Assembly (NCBI RefSeq): GCF_900112795.1
Contig: NZ_FONA01000002.1
Coordinates: 1 to 64,000 of the forward strand
Direction: 5' to 3'
Source: Thermophagus xiamenensis
GTDB lineage: Bacteria > Bacteroidota > Bacteroidia > Bacteroidales > Marinilabiliaceae
Length of the DNA stretch: 64,000 nucleotides
Shown here one piece after another: positions 39,484-47,747 of the stretch. Every line of letters starts with the position of its first letter. Position 1 is the first letter of the stretch. The notes under the pieces are model-generated. The model made no database searches and had not been told where the DNA came from. It saw only the letters and a program-made list of their open reading frames with translations. Made by a program: the position numbers and the translations under genes.

Positions 39484-40017
39484 TTATTCACTGCGCTTTT
39501 CCTGTTTGCCTGGTTTCACCGTAAGAGGTAATCCCGCCACCATGAGTGTCACCTCATCGGCCTTGGAAGCAATATATTGATTCATCCACCCTTGCAGGTC
39601 GGTAAAACGTCGTGCCACCGCATTCTCGGCATGACCTCCCATACCTATCTCGTTGGAAATAACAATCAGCGTGGCATTCTTCGCCAACAATTTTTCAAAT
39701 TCACGCTTTGCCAATTCCAACACCTCATCCACGCTTTTTTCCTTATTCTCGAAAAAAAGATTGGTCAGCCACAGCGTGATACAATCGAGTACCACCACCC
39801 TTCCATCAATGTTGGCACGCCACAGATGTATGGGTTCTTCCAGATTGGTCCATTCAGGACCCCGGTCTTGGCGGTGACGCTCCACCCTTTGCCGAAAATC
39901 TTCATCCCAGATGCGGGCGGTAGCCAGATATACCGGACGGTCAGTCAGCTGCAACGCCAGACGCTGAGCATAACTACTTTTCCCTGAACGCTGTCCGCCT
40001 GTTATAAAATAGAGCAT
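39484..40017 (-). CDS. cobU: Adenosylcobinamide kinase / adenosylcobinamide-phosphate guanylyltransferase
   Basis: Bifunctional enzyme of cobalamin nucleotide-loop assembly, 177 residues. It phosphorylates adenosylcobinamide, then transfers GMP to make adenosylcobinamide-GDP. The P-loop is ITGGQRSGKSSYAQRLAL at residues 5-22. The conserved RVERHRQDRGPEW contains the His that is guanylylated, and VISNEIGMGGHAENAVARRF is also typical. It is the last gene of the cob series, 64 bp from array 1. Confidence 0.95.
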   Translation of the reverse strand: MLYFITGGQRSGKSSYAQRLALQLTDRPVYLATARIWDEDFRQRVERHRQDRGPEWTNLEEPIHLWRANIDGRVVVLDCITLWLTNLFFENKEKSVDEVLELAKREFEKLLAKNATLIVISNEIGMGGHAENAVARRFTDLQGWMNQYIASKADEVTLMVAGLPLTVKPGKQEKRSE

Positions 40018-40038
40018 GGCTTAGAAGTTTTGATTGAC

Positions 40039-40183
40039 GATTAATAGATATTAGATTATTAGATGTAAGATTTTTAGATATTAGATGTCAGCGTCCGTGA
40101 GCCGGATTTTAGAGGTTCAAATAAATTTAAAATCAATAGAACAAATCCCCATCTTATATCTAATAATCTGACATCTATTAATC
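40039..40183. repeat. Long imperfect inverted repeat between cobU and cobC
   Basis: Two 33-bp arms (40039-40071 and 40151-40183) are complementary at 30 of 33 positions and enclose 79 bp. The arms are built of TTAGAT-like words also present at 36405-36440 before the blaI-like gene. It has the form of a small MITE-like or stem-forming intergenic element, without a coding region. Confidence 0.7.
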
Positions 40184-40201
40184 TATCATCTAACATTTGT
40201 C

Positions 40202-40774
40202 CTACAAATATTTTACTTTATAATATTCACTATTATGCCACTCAAGACAAAACACGTCTCCGTAGTCGATATGAATGGCAAAAATTTTTCGGGGTGAAGC
40301 CTCCAACAGATGAGCCAGCAATGCCCTTAACAGCCCGGCATGTGTAACTACCAGAATATTGTTATATCCGGTTTGGGTAACTTGTGCCAAAAATGTTAGG
40401 ACACGCTTTTGCACATCCAAAAAATTCTCACCCCCATGTACCTTACAACGGATAAAATCCTCTCCCCAGGCTTGCTGTTCTTCGGGTGCTATATCAGCCC
40501 AAGGCATCATCTCCCATTTGCCAAAATCTATTTCACGCAGGTAGCGAGACCGCACAATTTTTTCGGCAGGAACGAATGCAGCGGCCAGCAGGGTGCAACG
40601 CGTCAGGGGACTGGTGAAACAAATATCAAAATCGACCCCCTGAAATTTGGAATGTCCTTTTTGTATGGCTTTGGCCAAAGATTGTTCCGAAGGCTTTACA
40701 TCTGAGATACCGTAACAGATACCCTGTGGCACCTCGGTTTTGGGATGACGCATAAAATAGATTCGCTTGGGCAT
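40202..40774 (-). CDS. cobC: Histidine phosphatase family protein, probable CobC
   Basis: Phosphoglycerate-mutase-like phosphatase of 190 residues. The catalytic N-terminal motif is IYFMRHPKTE, with a His-Pro in place of the usual His-Gly; the second His is in VVTHAGLLRALLAHLL. Position between cobU and cobS supports the role of alpha-ribazole-5'-phosphate or cobalamin-5'-phosphate phosphatase. By sequence alone it could be another small-molecule phosphatase. The 184-bp gap to cobU is filled by an inverted repeat. Confidence 0.85.
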   Translation of the reverse strand: MPKRIYFMRHPKTEVPQGICYGISDVKPSEQSLAKAIQKGHSKFQGVDFDICFTSPLTRCTLLAAAFVPAEKIVRSRYLREIDFGKWEMMPWADIAPEEQQAWGEDFIRCKVHGGENFLDVQKRVLTFLAQVTQTGYNNILVVTHAGLLRALLAHLLEASPRKIFAIHIDYGDVFCLEWHNSEYYKVKYL

Positions 40775-40811
40775 ACTTCCTTTCTTTATATTTAAACCAT
40801 AAGTTTGATAA

Positions 40812-41056
40812 CTTATTCATTCGTATATAATTTATTTAACTCATTGGCCGAATGGAACTCGCATGACAAAGAGTTTTATACATTCTCTTTTGTGAAAATC
40901 TCTCATTGTCATGCTCGTTTCATCCGTATAAAATTTATCTAATTCATTGGCCGGATGGAACTCGCATGGCTTAGTCAAATTTATACATGTACTTTTGTGG
41001 CAAAAAGTCGCCATGCTCGTTTCATTAGTATAAAATTTACTTATATAATTAGTTTA
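40812..41056. repeat. Tandem palindromic intergenic repeat
   Basis: Two full units and the start of a third repeat every 103 bp (TCGTATATAATTT, CCGTATAAAATTT, TAGTATAAAATTT). Each unit runs from GGAACTCGCATG to CATGCTCGTTTCAT, which pair with each other as a long imperfect hairpin. Inside, AAAGAG and CTCTTT form an inner stem. The linkers between hairpins are ATAAAATTTATCTAATTCA-like. Confidence 0.85.
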
Positions 41057-41222
41057 AAGCCCATTATGGCCATCCCACACCCCTTAATCCCCTAAAGGGG
41101 AAATTTCCCAACCCGCAATCATAAAATCGATAAATCTCACTTCTGCCTTCTGCCTGTGCACTTCTGCCTATATCATTTTATACATGCTCTTTTGTGGCAG
41201 CAAGCCGCCATGCTCGTTTCTA
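41024..41222. repeat. Composite intergenic element, copy 1 (cobC-cobS gap)
   Basis: In order it contains GTATAAAATTTACTTATAT, CCCCTAAAGGGG, CTTCTGCCTTCTGCCTGTG, TTTTATACATGCTCTTTTG and CATGCTCGTTTC. The same order recurs at 43262-43465. The cobS stop codon lies directly at its right end. No gene is visible in this 445-bp gap. Confidence 0.8.
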
Positions 41223-41978
41223 TTGTAATACGACCAACAGAACAGCCATCACCAACAATTCATTCACCTGCTGCACAGCGCCCAGACAATCTCCGGTATA
41301 TCCGCCAATCCTTGCCTTAAACCACCTGCCTGCCATCAATGCGAACATAATTACCAAAGGCACCGAAACCAATATCCACCATGAACAGAAATATATCAGG
41401 GGGGCAACGCCTAAAACCGAGGCAATAAAAAAACGTCCGGCAGAGAGGGGGTGACTGGTATCCCTCGACTTGGAAGCGCCCGACGGCCGCGCATAGGGCC
41501 ACCGCATAGCGATAATCAAAACGGACCACCGGCTCAGGGCATGTGATGCCACCAAAACTGCCGGAACCGCTAAACCTTCCATCTCTGTCAGCAGTGCTAT
41601 CTTCATAGCCAGCAACAAGACCAGACCGATAACGGCATAGGCACCTACCCGCGAATCTTTCATAATCTTCAGTCGCTGTTCGGCACTGTAGCCTCCCCCA
41701 AAGGCATCGCACACATCGGCAAATCCATCCTCATGAAAAGCACCCGTTACCAAAACCATAACCCCTAACGCCAACACCACGGCAACCGACGCAGGGAACA
41801 CCATACCTGCCGGATAATAAGCAACTCCTCCCATCAAACCCACCACCACACCTACCAGCGGAAACCAGGTAAGGGCCAGGTGCTGATTTTCTTTCCTGTA
41901 TTCCACACGAATGGGTAACGACAAACGCGTAAAATAGAGAAATGAAGAATAGAGTATTTGTAATTCACGTTTTAGCAT
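41220..41978 (-). CDS. cobS: Adenosylcobinamide-GDP ribazoletransferase (cobalamin synthase)
   Basis: Integral membrane enzyme of 252 residues that joins adenosylcobinamide-GDP to alpha-ribazole (or its phosphate). The motif GAFHEDGFADVCDAFGGG near residue 77 holds the metal-binding acidic residues, followed by RLKIMKDSRVGAYAVIGLVL. Several membrane helices are predictable in the remainder. The stop codon lies inside the end of a dispersed repeat. It acts with cobU and cobT, encoded on either side. Confidence 0.95.
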   Translation of the reverse strand: MLKRELQILYSSFLYFTRLSLPIRVEYRKENQHLALTWFPLVGVVVGLMGGVAYYPAGMVFPASVAVVLALGVMVLVTGAFHEDGFADVCDAFGGGYSAEQRLKIMKDSRVGAYAVIGLVLLLAMKIALLTEMEGLAVPAVLVASHALSRWSVLIIAMRWPYARPSGASKSRDTSHPLSAGRFFIASVLGVAPLIYFCSWWILVSVPLVIMFALMAGRWFKARIGGYTGDCLGAVQQVNELLVMAVLLVVLQ

Positions 41979-42199
41979 TGGAAAGTGTTTTGTTTTTATT
42001 CCTTAGTTAATAGTTTTTTAACCTCCCCTATTCCCTCAATCCGGTCAATTTCCACTCCGGCAAGCAAGTATCTCCGCCCTGCGGCTCAGTCAGTAGCTAA
42101 AAGGCGGTATACAGAGAACAGACCCCCCCAAAACCCCGCCCCACTCATCAACATACGGTCTATCAATACTTTTATCTAATAACCTATTGACCCAATAGC
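41979..42199. other. cobS-cobT intergenic region
   Basis: No gene is seen. A 9-bp interrupted stem (GTAT-CCGCC with GGCGG-ATAC, 42068-42112) and a short perfect palindrome CCAATAG-C-CTATTGG (42192-42206) that includes the cobT stop codon are present. The second belongs to a phrase repeated at several places in this cluster. Confidence 0.45.
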
Positions 42200-43264
42200 C
42201 TATTGGCCTAATTTGTCGGCAACATTATACACCTTTGCTTCACCGAATGAAGTCATTTGGTTCAGCATGGCCACGCTGCCCTCAACGATGGGGTAAGCCA
42301 GTGCCGCTCCGGTTCCTTCGCCTAATCTCATATCTAAATTTAAAAGAGCCCGGGCACCAACATGTTCCAACATTTGCTTGTGTCCCGGCTCTCCGGAACA
42401 ATGAGCAAAGATGGCATAATCGCGCACGGTGGGACAAATGGCATAGGCAGCCATAAAGGCAGAGGTGGTGATAAAGCCGTCCACGAGGATGACCATGCGT
42501 TGGCGGGCTGCCTCCAGCATACCACCGGCAATGGTGGCTATTTCAAGGCCCCCAAAAGTGGCCAGGTTTTCCTCCGGTCTGTCAGAAATACCATGTTTTT
42601 CAATGGCCTTCTTAATCACTTCGGCCTTATTGATAATGCCTTCACGGTCCAGACCACACCCCGGGCCGGCACATTCTTCAACAGGAATACCGGCATAGAC
42701 CGACAACAAGGCTGTCGCAGGGGTGGAATTACCTATGCCCATTTCACCAAATCCCACCACATTACTTCCTTTCTCTGCCAGTGAAGCCACGACGTCCCTT
42801 CCGTTTTGGATGGCACGGTCACACTCCTGAATCGTCATGGCCGGCTCCTTCAGAAAGTTACGGGTTCCTTTCCGGATTTTCTTATCAATCAGCCGCGGAT
42901 GGGACTCAAAATCGAAATTGACACCTGCATCGACCACAAACAATTCTAATCCGTATTTCCGGCAAAACAGTCCGATGCCACCTCCTCCGTTCAGGAAATT
43001 CTTCACCTGTTGCCAGGTTACCTCTGCAGGTGCGGGGCTAACCCCTTCGGCAGTAATGTCATGGTCAGCAGCTACGGTGAGCATGGTCGGCGACTTCAAT
43101 TGCGGGGTTGTGGTTTGTTGTATCAACCCTATCTGCATCGCCAGGTTTTCCAAAAATCCCAGCGACCCCACAGGTTTGGTCTTCTGATTGATGTTATACT
43201 GCAATAGTTTTCTGAGCTCATCATTTTCAACAGGCTCAATGTTCAGGTTTTGTAATGCGTTCAT
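42200..43264 (-). CDS. cobT: Nicotinate-nucleotide:dimethylbenzimidazole phosphoribosyltransferase
   Basis: Makes alpha-ribazole-5'-phosphate, the lower ligand precursor, 354 residues. Conserved parts are KTKPVGSLGFLENLAMQIG, TVAADHDITAEGVS, GFGEMGIGNSTPATALL and RLGEGTGAALAYPIV, where Glu316 matches the catalytic base of Salmonella CobT (Glu317). The last codons and stop (LGQ, then TAG) fall in the GGCCAATAG phrase, and the ATG is embedded in the CATCCGTATAAAA end of a composite repeat. Both gene ends therefore touch repeat sequence. Confidence 0.96.
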   Translation of the reverse strand: MNALQNLNIEPVENDELRKLLQYNINQKTKPVGSLGFLENLAMQIGLIQQTTTPQLKSPTMLTVAADHDITAEGVSPAPAEVTWQQVKNFLNGGGGIGLFCRKYGLELFVVDAGVNFDFESHPRLIDKKIRKGTRNFLKEPAMTIQECDRAIQNGRDVVASLAEKGSNVVGFGEMGIGNSTPATALLSVYAGIPVEECAGPGCGLDREGIINKAEVIKKAIEKHGISDRPEENLATFGGLEIATIAGGMLEAARQRMVILVDGFITTSAFMAAYAICPTVRDYAIFAHCSGEPGHKQMLEHVGARALLNLDMRLGEGTGAALAYPIVEGSVAMLNQMTSFGEAKVYNVADKLGQ

Positions 43265-43502
43265 CCGTATAAAATTTACTTATATAGTTGATTTAAAATT
43301 TATTCCACCCACCGCTCACTCCTTAATTCCCTAAAGGGGAAACTCCAGGCCCGCCATCATTAATTCGAAAAATTCAACTTCTGCCTTCTGCCTGTGCACT
43401 TCTCCTTCTGAGTTTTATACTTGTTCTTGTTGTGACCAACCTACTTAGTCATGCTCGTTTTATTCGTATAAAATTTATCTAATTCATTGGTCTAATGGAA
43501 CT
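43262..43502. repeat. Composite intergenic element, copy 2 (cobT-cbiB gap)
   Basis: It repeats the module order of 41024-41222: GTATAAAATTTACTTATAT, CCCTAAAGGGGAAA, CTTCTGCCTTCTGCCTGTG, TTTTATACTTGTTCTTG, CATGCTCGTTTTAT and GTATAAAATTTATCTAATTC. A GTCATTAGTG-type block follows to about 43550. The 356-bp gap contains no gene. Confidence 0.8.
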
Positions 43503-43620
43503 AAAGTAGTCATTAGTGTTTGGTCATTAGTGCTTAGAGGTTAGTTAATTGTCTATTTTTTACATCAATACTCCCAAGCTCTTCAATTCCCTCAATCTCA
43601 TTATCTAATGACCTGGTGGC

Positions 43621-44565
43621 CTATTGGGCTAACAGCCTAAACCCCAATCTGCCAAAAACGACTAAAACAAGCATAACCACTTCCACAGTTCTATTAATTT
43701 TTATGGTTTTTATCAAATCATTCTTTTCCGGTTCGCGCGTATTATTACCAATCACCGGTTTGCTCACCCGCTGGCCAAAATAGATGTGATTCCCGCCAAA
43801 CCGTAAGTCGAGAATTCCTGCCAGTGCCGCCTCAGGATAGCCGGCATTGGGGCTCGTATGCGCTTTACCGTACCGCCTCACAAAGTGCCATGAACGGACA
43901 CTCATGGCGCATACTCCCATCAAAAAAGCTGTAATCCTGGCCGGAATGAAGTTGGCCGCATCGTCTAAGCGGGCAGCACATTTTCCGAACTGTTCATATT
44001 TCGCGTTCCGGTATCCTATCATGGAATCCAGAGTATTCACCATTTTGTAGGCCATCATTCCGGGGATTCCGGCAACTCCCAACCAAAACAATGGGGCAAT
44101 CACCCCGTCGCTGAGATTCTCGGCCATGGTTTCAAGCGTTGCTGTCTTTATTTCATGGGTTGAGAGATGCTCGGTATCCCTTCCCACGATGCGAGACAAT
44201 TGTCTGCGACCCGACACCACGCCCTCTTCCAGCTTTTCAAAAACGGCTTTCCCTTCTTTAATCAGGGTGGTGCCTGCCAGACCATAAAAGACAACCAAGA
44301 GGTCGAAAGCCCCTCCTGCCAGCAGATTCAGCCCATACAACCATGCCGATATACACCAAAAAAGGCAATAGACCGCCACGACCGCCATGATTGTTACGAC
44401 CATCCCTTTTATAAACCTATGTTGCCCACGATTAAAACGGCTGTCGCACCAGGCAATGAATTTCCCAAACAGAACCACCGGATGGGGCATCCATTCGGGA
44501 TCGCCCACAAGACGGTCTAACATATAAGCAATTACCAACGCTCCTATATGGATGGTTAACTCCAT
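43621..44565 (-). CDS. cbiB: Adenosylcobinamide-phosphate synthase
   Basis: Membrane enzyme of 314 residues that attaches (R)-1-amino-2-propanol phosphate to adenosylcobyric acid. The family start is ALVIAYMLDRLVGDPEWMPH, followed by the conserved HPVVLFGKFIAW, ETMAENLSDGVIAPLFW and NTLDSMIGYRNAKYEQFG. Hydrophobic helices are at both ends. It overlaps cobD by 10 bp, which implies translational coupling. Its C-terminal codons (LLAQ, then TAG) contain the same phrase as the cobT end. Confidence 0.95.
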   Translation of the reverse strand: MELTIHIGALVIAYMLDRLVGDPEWMPHPVVLFGKFIAWCDSRFNRGQHRFIKGMVVTIMAVVAVYCLFWCISAWLYGLNLLAGGAFDLLVVFYGLAGTTLIKEGKAVFEKLEEGVVSGRRQLSRIVGRDTEHLSTHEIKTATLETMAENLSDGVIAPLFWLGVAGIPGMMAYKMVNTLDSMIGYRNAKYEQFGKCAARLDDAANFIPARITAFLMGVCAMSVRSWHFVRRYGKAHTSPNAGYPEAALAGILDLRFGGNHIYFGQRVSKPVIGNNTREPEKNDLIKTIKINRTVEVVMLVLVVFGRLGFRLLAQ

Positions 44566-45566
44566 TGTTTCAATACATTAATTAAAATGTTGTTTTCATC
44601 TTCCGCACGAACCGACACACGAAAGTGACGTTCGCCTAACCCCCTGAAATTGGATGCATCACGAATAAGAATCCCATGTTCTTCTGCCAGTCTATTTTTC
44701 AGGATGGATGCCTCCACCGGCCCTTCCACCAGAAAGAAGGTGGTGGACGAGGGGCAAACCCGGAAGCCTTTCAACCGATTAATATCTTGTTGTACCCTCA
44801 GGGATTCATCCAGCAGACGACCGACAGGGAAAGGCTCGCTATCACGCTCCTGCAAACAAAAGATACCCGCCTCTATGGCCAAGGTATTGATACGCCAGGG
44901 CATCACCATCCGCTTCAGGGCATCTGTTATTTTATGACCGGCCATCAGATACCCCAACCTAAGTCCGGGTATGGCATATCGCTTGGTCATGGATTTCACC
45001 ACCACGATATTGCCATGCTCCTGAACTAAAGGAACTAATGACGTGGCACACTTTGTAAACTCTATATAGGCTTCATCCACCACAAACAAGGTTGCGGGAT
45101 GCTCCTTAATCTTTTGGCAGAGAAACGCAGTATCATAGACGGCACCATCGGGATTGTTAGGGTTGCATATCCACACCAGGTCATGAGTCGAATAGTCTGC
45201 TGTTGAGGCCTCACAATGAGGTCGAAATTCAATACAATGGCCAAAACGAAGACAAGCATCCTCATATTCCGAAAAGGATGGTGTAAAAATCAGAGAACGT
45301 TTTCCGGCAAACAGTTCGGCAATGAGATAAAAGGCCTCCACGGCGCCGGAAGTGACCAGCACCTTAGAAGATGTTACCTCTTCCTTACGGGCAATCAGTT
45401 CCACCAGGTTGCCGGCCAAGGGCGAAGGATAACACCCTATTTTGTCCACACATTGACGCAGATGTTCTTTCAACCGAAGGGAAGGACCAAACGGATAAAC
45501 ATTGGAACTAAAGTTGTACCGCACATCCGGATATTGGAATATGTCGTCGCCATGTCCTGTAATCAT
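44556..45566 (-). CDS. cobD: L-threonine-O-3-phosphate decarboxylase, aminotransferase class I/II fold
   Basis: PLP enzyme of 336 residues that makes (R)-1-amino-2-propanol O-2-phosphate for cbiB. The start MITGHGDDIFQYPDVRYNFS is close to the CobD/HisC-like pattern; LVTSGAVEAFYLIAELF, VWICNPNNPDGAVYD and the PLP-lysine segment VVVKSMTKRYAIPGLRLGY are present. Sequence alone could suggest histidinol-phosphate aminotransferase, but the position between cobQ (4-bp overlap) and cbiB settles it. No C-terminal extension is present. Confidence 0.93.
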   Translation of the reverse strand: MITGHGDDIFQYPDVRYNFSSNVYPFGPSLRLKEHLRQCVDKIGCYPSPLAGNLVELIARKEEVTSSKVLVTSGAVEAFYLIAELFAGKRSLIFTPSFSEYEDACLRFGHCIEFRPHCEASTADYSTHDLVWICNPNNPDGAVYDTAFLCQKIKEHPATLFVVDEAYIEFTKCATSLVPLVQEHGNIVVVKSMTKRYAIPGLRLGYLMAGHKITDALKRMVMPWRINTLAIEAGIFCLQERDSEPFPVGRLLDESLRVQQDINRLKGFRVCPSSTTFFLVEGPVEASILKNRLAEEHGILIRDASNFRGLGERHFRVSVRAEDENNILINVLKQWS

Positions 45567-47035
45567 TCTGCCATTATTTTATAAATGCTGTTTATGTCTA
45601 CATGGCGTCGCAAATGGTCGGCCAGCATATCGTACTGTTCCTGTTTAAAGGCATCGTAACTTTTTACCCGGGAAATCTCAGAGACAAAGGGCGACAACAG
45701 GTCTTCTATAACGACAGGGTTGTCGAGGATGCCATGCAGGTAGGTACCCCATATTTTGTCATTTACCAAACACCCTTCGTTTCCGCCTGCCACCGTCCGG
45801 TTTAATGGTTTGGCGCCGGCGTCGAAGTGGGTCTGTCCCATATGTATTTCATAACCTTGGCATATCTGCCCGAAATGTTTATACCTGAATGAGGTTCTAA
45901 CGGTCGATTTTTCGGTACCAATAACAGTTTCAACGGGCAGCAGGTTGAGTCCCGGCAGCTTTTCCAGGTCTCCTTCAATATGTTGAGGGTCGCGGATGTA
46001 CCTTCCCATCATTTGAAAACCGCCGCAAATACCGACAATGGTTTTACCATCCCTGGCCTGGCGTACAATCTCGTCGGCCACGCCGTTTCTTCGCAACTCA
46101 TCCAGGTCGGCAATGGTGCTTTTGGAACCCGGCAGTATGATGATGTCGGCTTTGCGAATCTCTTCCACATTATTAGTATAGTAGAGATTAACCCTTTCGT
46201 CCTGTTCCAGACGGGCAAAGTCGGTAAAGTTGGAAAGCCGGCGCAGAAAAATCACTGCCACATTGACCTTATTCTCTCTGGCCGAAAAAGCTTTGCGTGC
46301 CAGTGATACCGAGTCCTCCTCCTCTATTTGGATATGTCGGAAGGCCGGCACCACGCCCAAAACGGGGATTCCGGTCAGCTCTTCCAGTATCTTTCGACCC
46401 TCATCAAACAAAGAGATATCCCCTCTAAACTTATTGATAATAATTCCTTTGATTCTCTTTTGTTCTTCGGGTTTCAACAGTTTCACCGAACCGTAGACAC
46501 TGGCAAAGACCCCGCCCCGCTCAATATCGGCAACAATAATGGTGGCAGCCTTTACCGCCGTCGCAACCCGCATGTTAACAATATCATTGTTTTTAAGGTT
46601 GAGTTCGGCAATGCTTCCGGCACCCTCAATAACCACGGGGTTATATTGTTTTTGCAACCGCTCAAAGGCGCTCATCACCTCGGCAAACAACCGGTCCTTT
46701 ATCTCGCCCCTGAAATAGCTTCCTGCAGAGAAGTTGCCCAGAACCTTCCCGTTGACAATCACCTGCGACCGCTTATCGGACCCCGGCTTTAGCAACACCG
46801 GATTCATGTCGGTATGGCACTCCACCCTACAGGCCTCGGCCTGCACCGCCTGCGCCCTTCCAATCTCTCCTCCATCTGCCGTCACATAACTGTTGAGCGA
46901 CATATTCTGGGCCTTAAAAGGCACGGGACGATATCCATCTTGCAGAAAGATGCGGCAAAAACCGGTGGCTAATACGCTCTTTCCAACGTCCGAACCCGTT
47001 CCCACTATCATTAACGGATGCTTTAATGCTTGCAT
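45563..47035 (-). CDS. cobQ: Adenosylcobyric acid synthase (glutamine-hydrolysing)
   Basis: Amidates four carboxyl groups of adenosylcobyrinic acid a,c-diamide, 490 residues. The N-terminal ATP domain has LMIVGTGSDVGKSVLATGF and FKAQNMSLNSYVTADGGEIG. The C-terminal glutaminase-like domain has Cys337 in VGICGGFQMMG and His434 in GTYLHGILDN. I start at the ATG at 47035 (MQALKHPLMIVG); the 14 codons upstream lie in repeat DNA and lack similarity. It is the first gene behind the cobalamin riboswitch and overlaps cobD by 4 bp. Confidence 0.95.
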   Translation of the reverse strand: MQALKHPLMIVGTGSDVGKSVLATGFCRIFLQDGYRPVPFKAQNMSLNSYVTADGGEIGRAQAVQAEACRVECHTDMNPVLLKPGSDKRSQVIVNGKVLGNFSAGSYFRGEIKDRLFAEVMSAFERLQKQYNPVVIEGAGSIAELNLKNNDIVNMRVATAVKAATIIVADIERGGVFASVYGSVKLLKPEEQKRIKGIIINKFRGDISLFDEGRKILEELTGIPVLGVVPAFRHIQIEEEDSVSLARKAFSARENKVNVAVIFLRRLSNFTDFARLEQDERVNLYYTNNVEEIRKADIIILPGSKSTIADLDELRRNGVADEIVRQARDGKTIVGICGGFQMMGRYIRDPQHIEGDLEKLPGLNLLPVETVIGTEKSTVRTSFRYKHFGQICQGYEIHMGQTHFDAGAKPLNRTVAGGNEGCLVNDKIWGTYLHGILDNPVVIEDLLSPFVSEISRVKSYDAFKQEQYDMLADHLRRHVDINSIYKIMAE

Positions 47036-47041
47036 TGGTAT

Positions 47042-47250
47042 ATATTTTATTTCAGTTATTGGTGGAATGGAACCCACATGACCTAAAGTTTATACATGTT
47101 CTTGTTGGGACAAACCATTTTAGTCATGCTGGTTTCATCCGTATAAATTTTACTTACTTCATTGATATATTGTTTCTTAAAAGTAGTCATTGGTGGTTAG
47201 TCATTTGTCACTGGTCCATTAACACTAATGACTGTTGACTAACCACTTAA
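47042..47250. repeat. Palindromic repeat plus GTCATTAGTG block in the cobQ leader
   Basis: GGAACCCACATGACC and AGTCATGCTGGTTTCAT (47068-47140) pair as in the other palindromic copies, with TTTATACATGTTCTTG in the loop and CCGTATAAATTTTACTT after it. From 47178 the block AAGTAGTCATTGGTGG...CACTAATGACTG follows, related to parts of 43503-43550 and 53797-53853. All of it lies between riboswitch and cobQ, so it should be transcribed. Confidence 0.7.
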
Positions 47251-47258
47251 AATCCGAC

Positions 47259-47295
47259 GGTGGGGAAAAATAATTTTAGTTGAAATTATTCCACC
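47259..47295 (-). promoter_or_regulatory. Hairpin between riboswitch and cobQ, possible expression platform
   Basis: GGTGG plus AATAATTT pair with AAATTATT plus CCACC around a 5-nt bulge. On the minus strand it lies about 100 nt past the aptamer and is followed by a short GTCGGATTTT. It could be the regulated terminator, but the T run is weak. Confidence 0.35.
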
Positions 47296-47396
47296 TTGCA
47301 TCCATAATGATTAGGAAAAACATGCCGAACACGCGCGCAAATGTTCTGAACATATACTTCTAACCCGGAAGCAAAATGTTACTTGATTCAATTGTG

Positions 47397-47618
47397 TTTT
47401 GGCAGGTTTTCTGGCTCGCTCCGGTTTGAATGGCCTTCCCGTCCTACTTTGAACCTTTGGGTTTCAAAGTTCTCCTTCTTTGGATTCAAAGAAGGTAGTG
47501 ACAGTGGCAAGAAGTAATATTCAAACCTTTTAAAGAGCTCACAGCTGCGGGTACAGCTCCGGATTCTCACCGGATTCCCTTTTACAGACCATGAAGAAAT
47601 CACGACCTGTCACCAAAA
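47397..47618 (-). ncRNA. Cobalamin riboswitch
   Basis: On the minus strand the aptamer reads GGTGACAGGTCG at the 5' side. The core AAAGGGAATCCGGTGAGAAT, then CCGGAGCTGTACCCGCAGCT follows, then GCCACTGTCACTACC, and it closes with GCGAGCCAGAAAACCTGCC. These are the conserved boxes of the adenosylcobalamin aptamer. Peripheral hairpins (GAACTTTGAAACCC...AAAG) are inserted between the core and the 3' boxes. It should repress the cobQ-cobU series when cobalamin is plentiful. The distance to the cobQ ATG, about 360 nt, is unusually long. Confidence 0.95.
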
Positions 47619-47747
47619 TTTCGGACAAAGATATTGGATTTTTGATAACTATAAAAACATAATATTTAGTTAGGATGAATCTAAAGGCGAGTAAGGAGGG
47701 TGAGTTTCGGGATTATAAGTTCTGCCTTCTGGCCTCTGCTAACAACA

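Noticed and set aside
44556-45566. Histidinol-phosphate aminotransferase (hisC)
   Set aside because: The fold is shared, but overlap with both cobQ and cbiB makes threonine-phosphate decarboxylase the better call.
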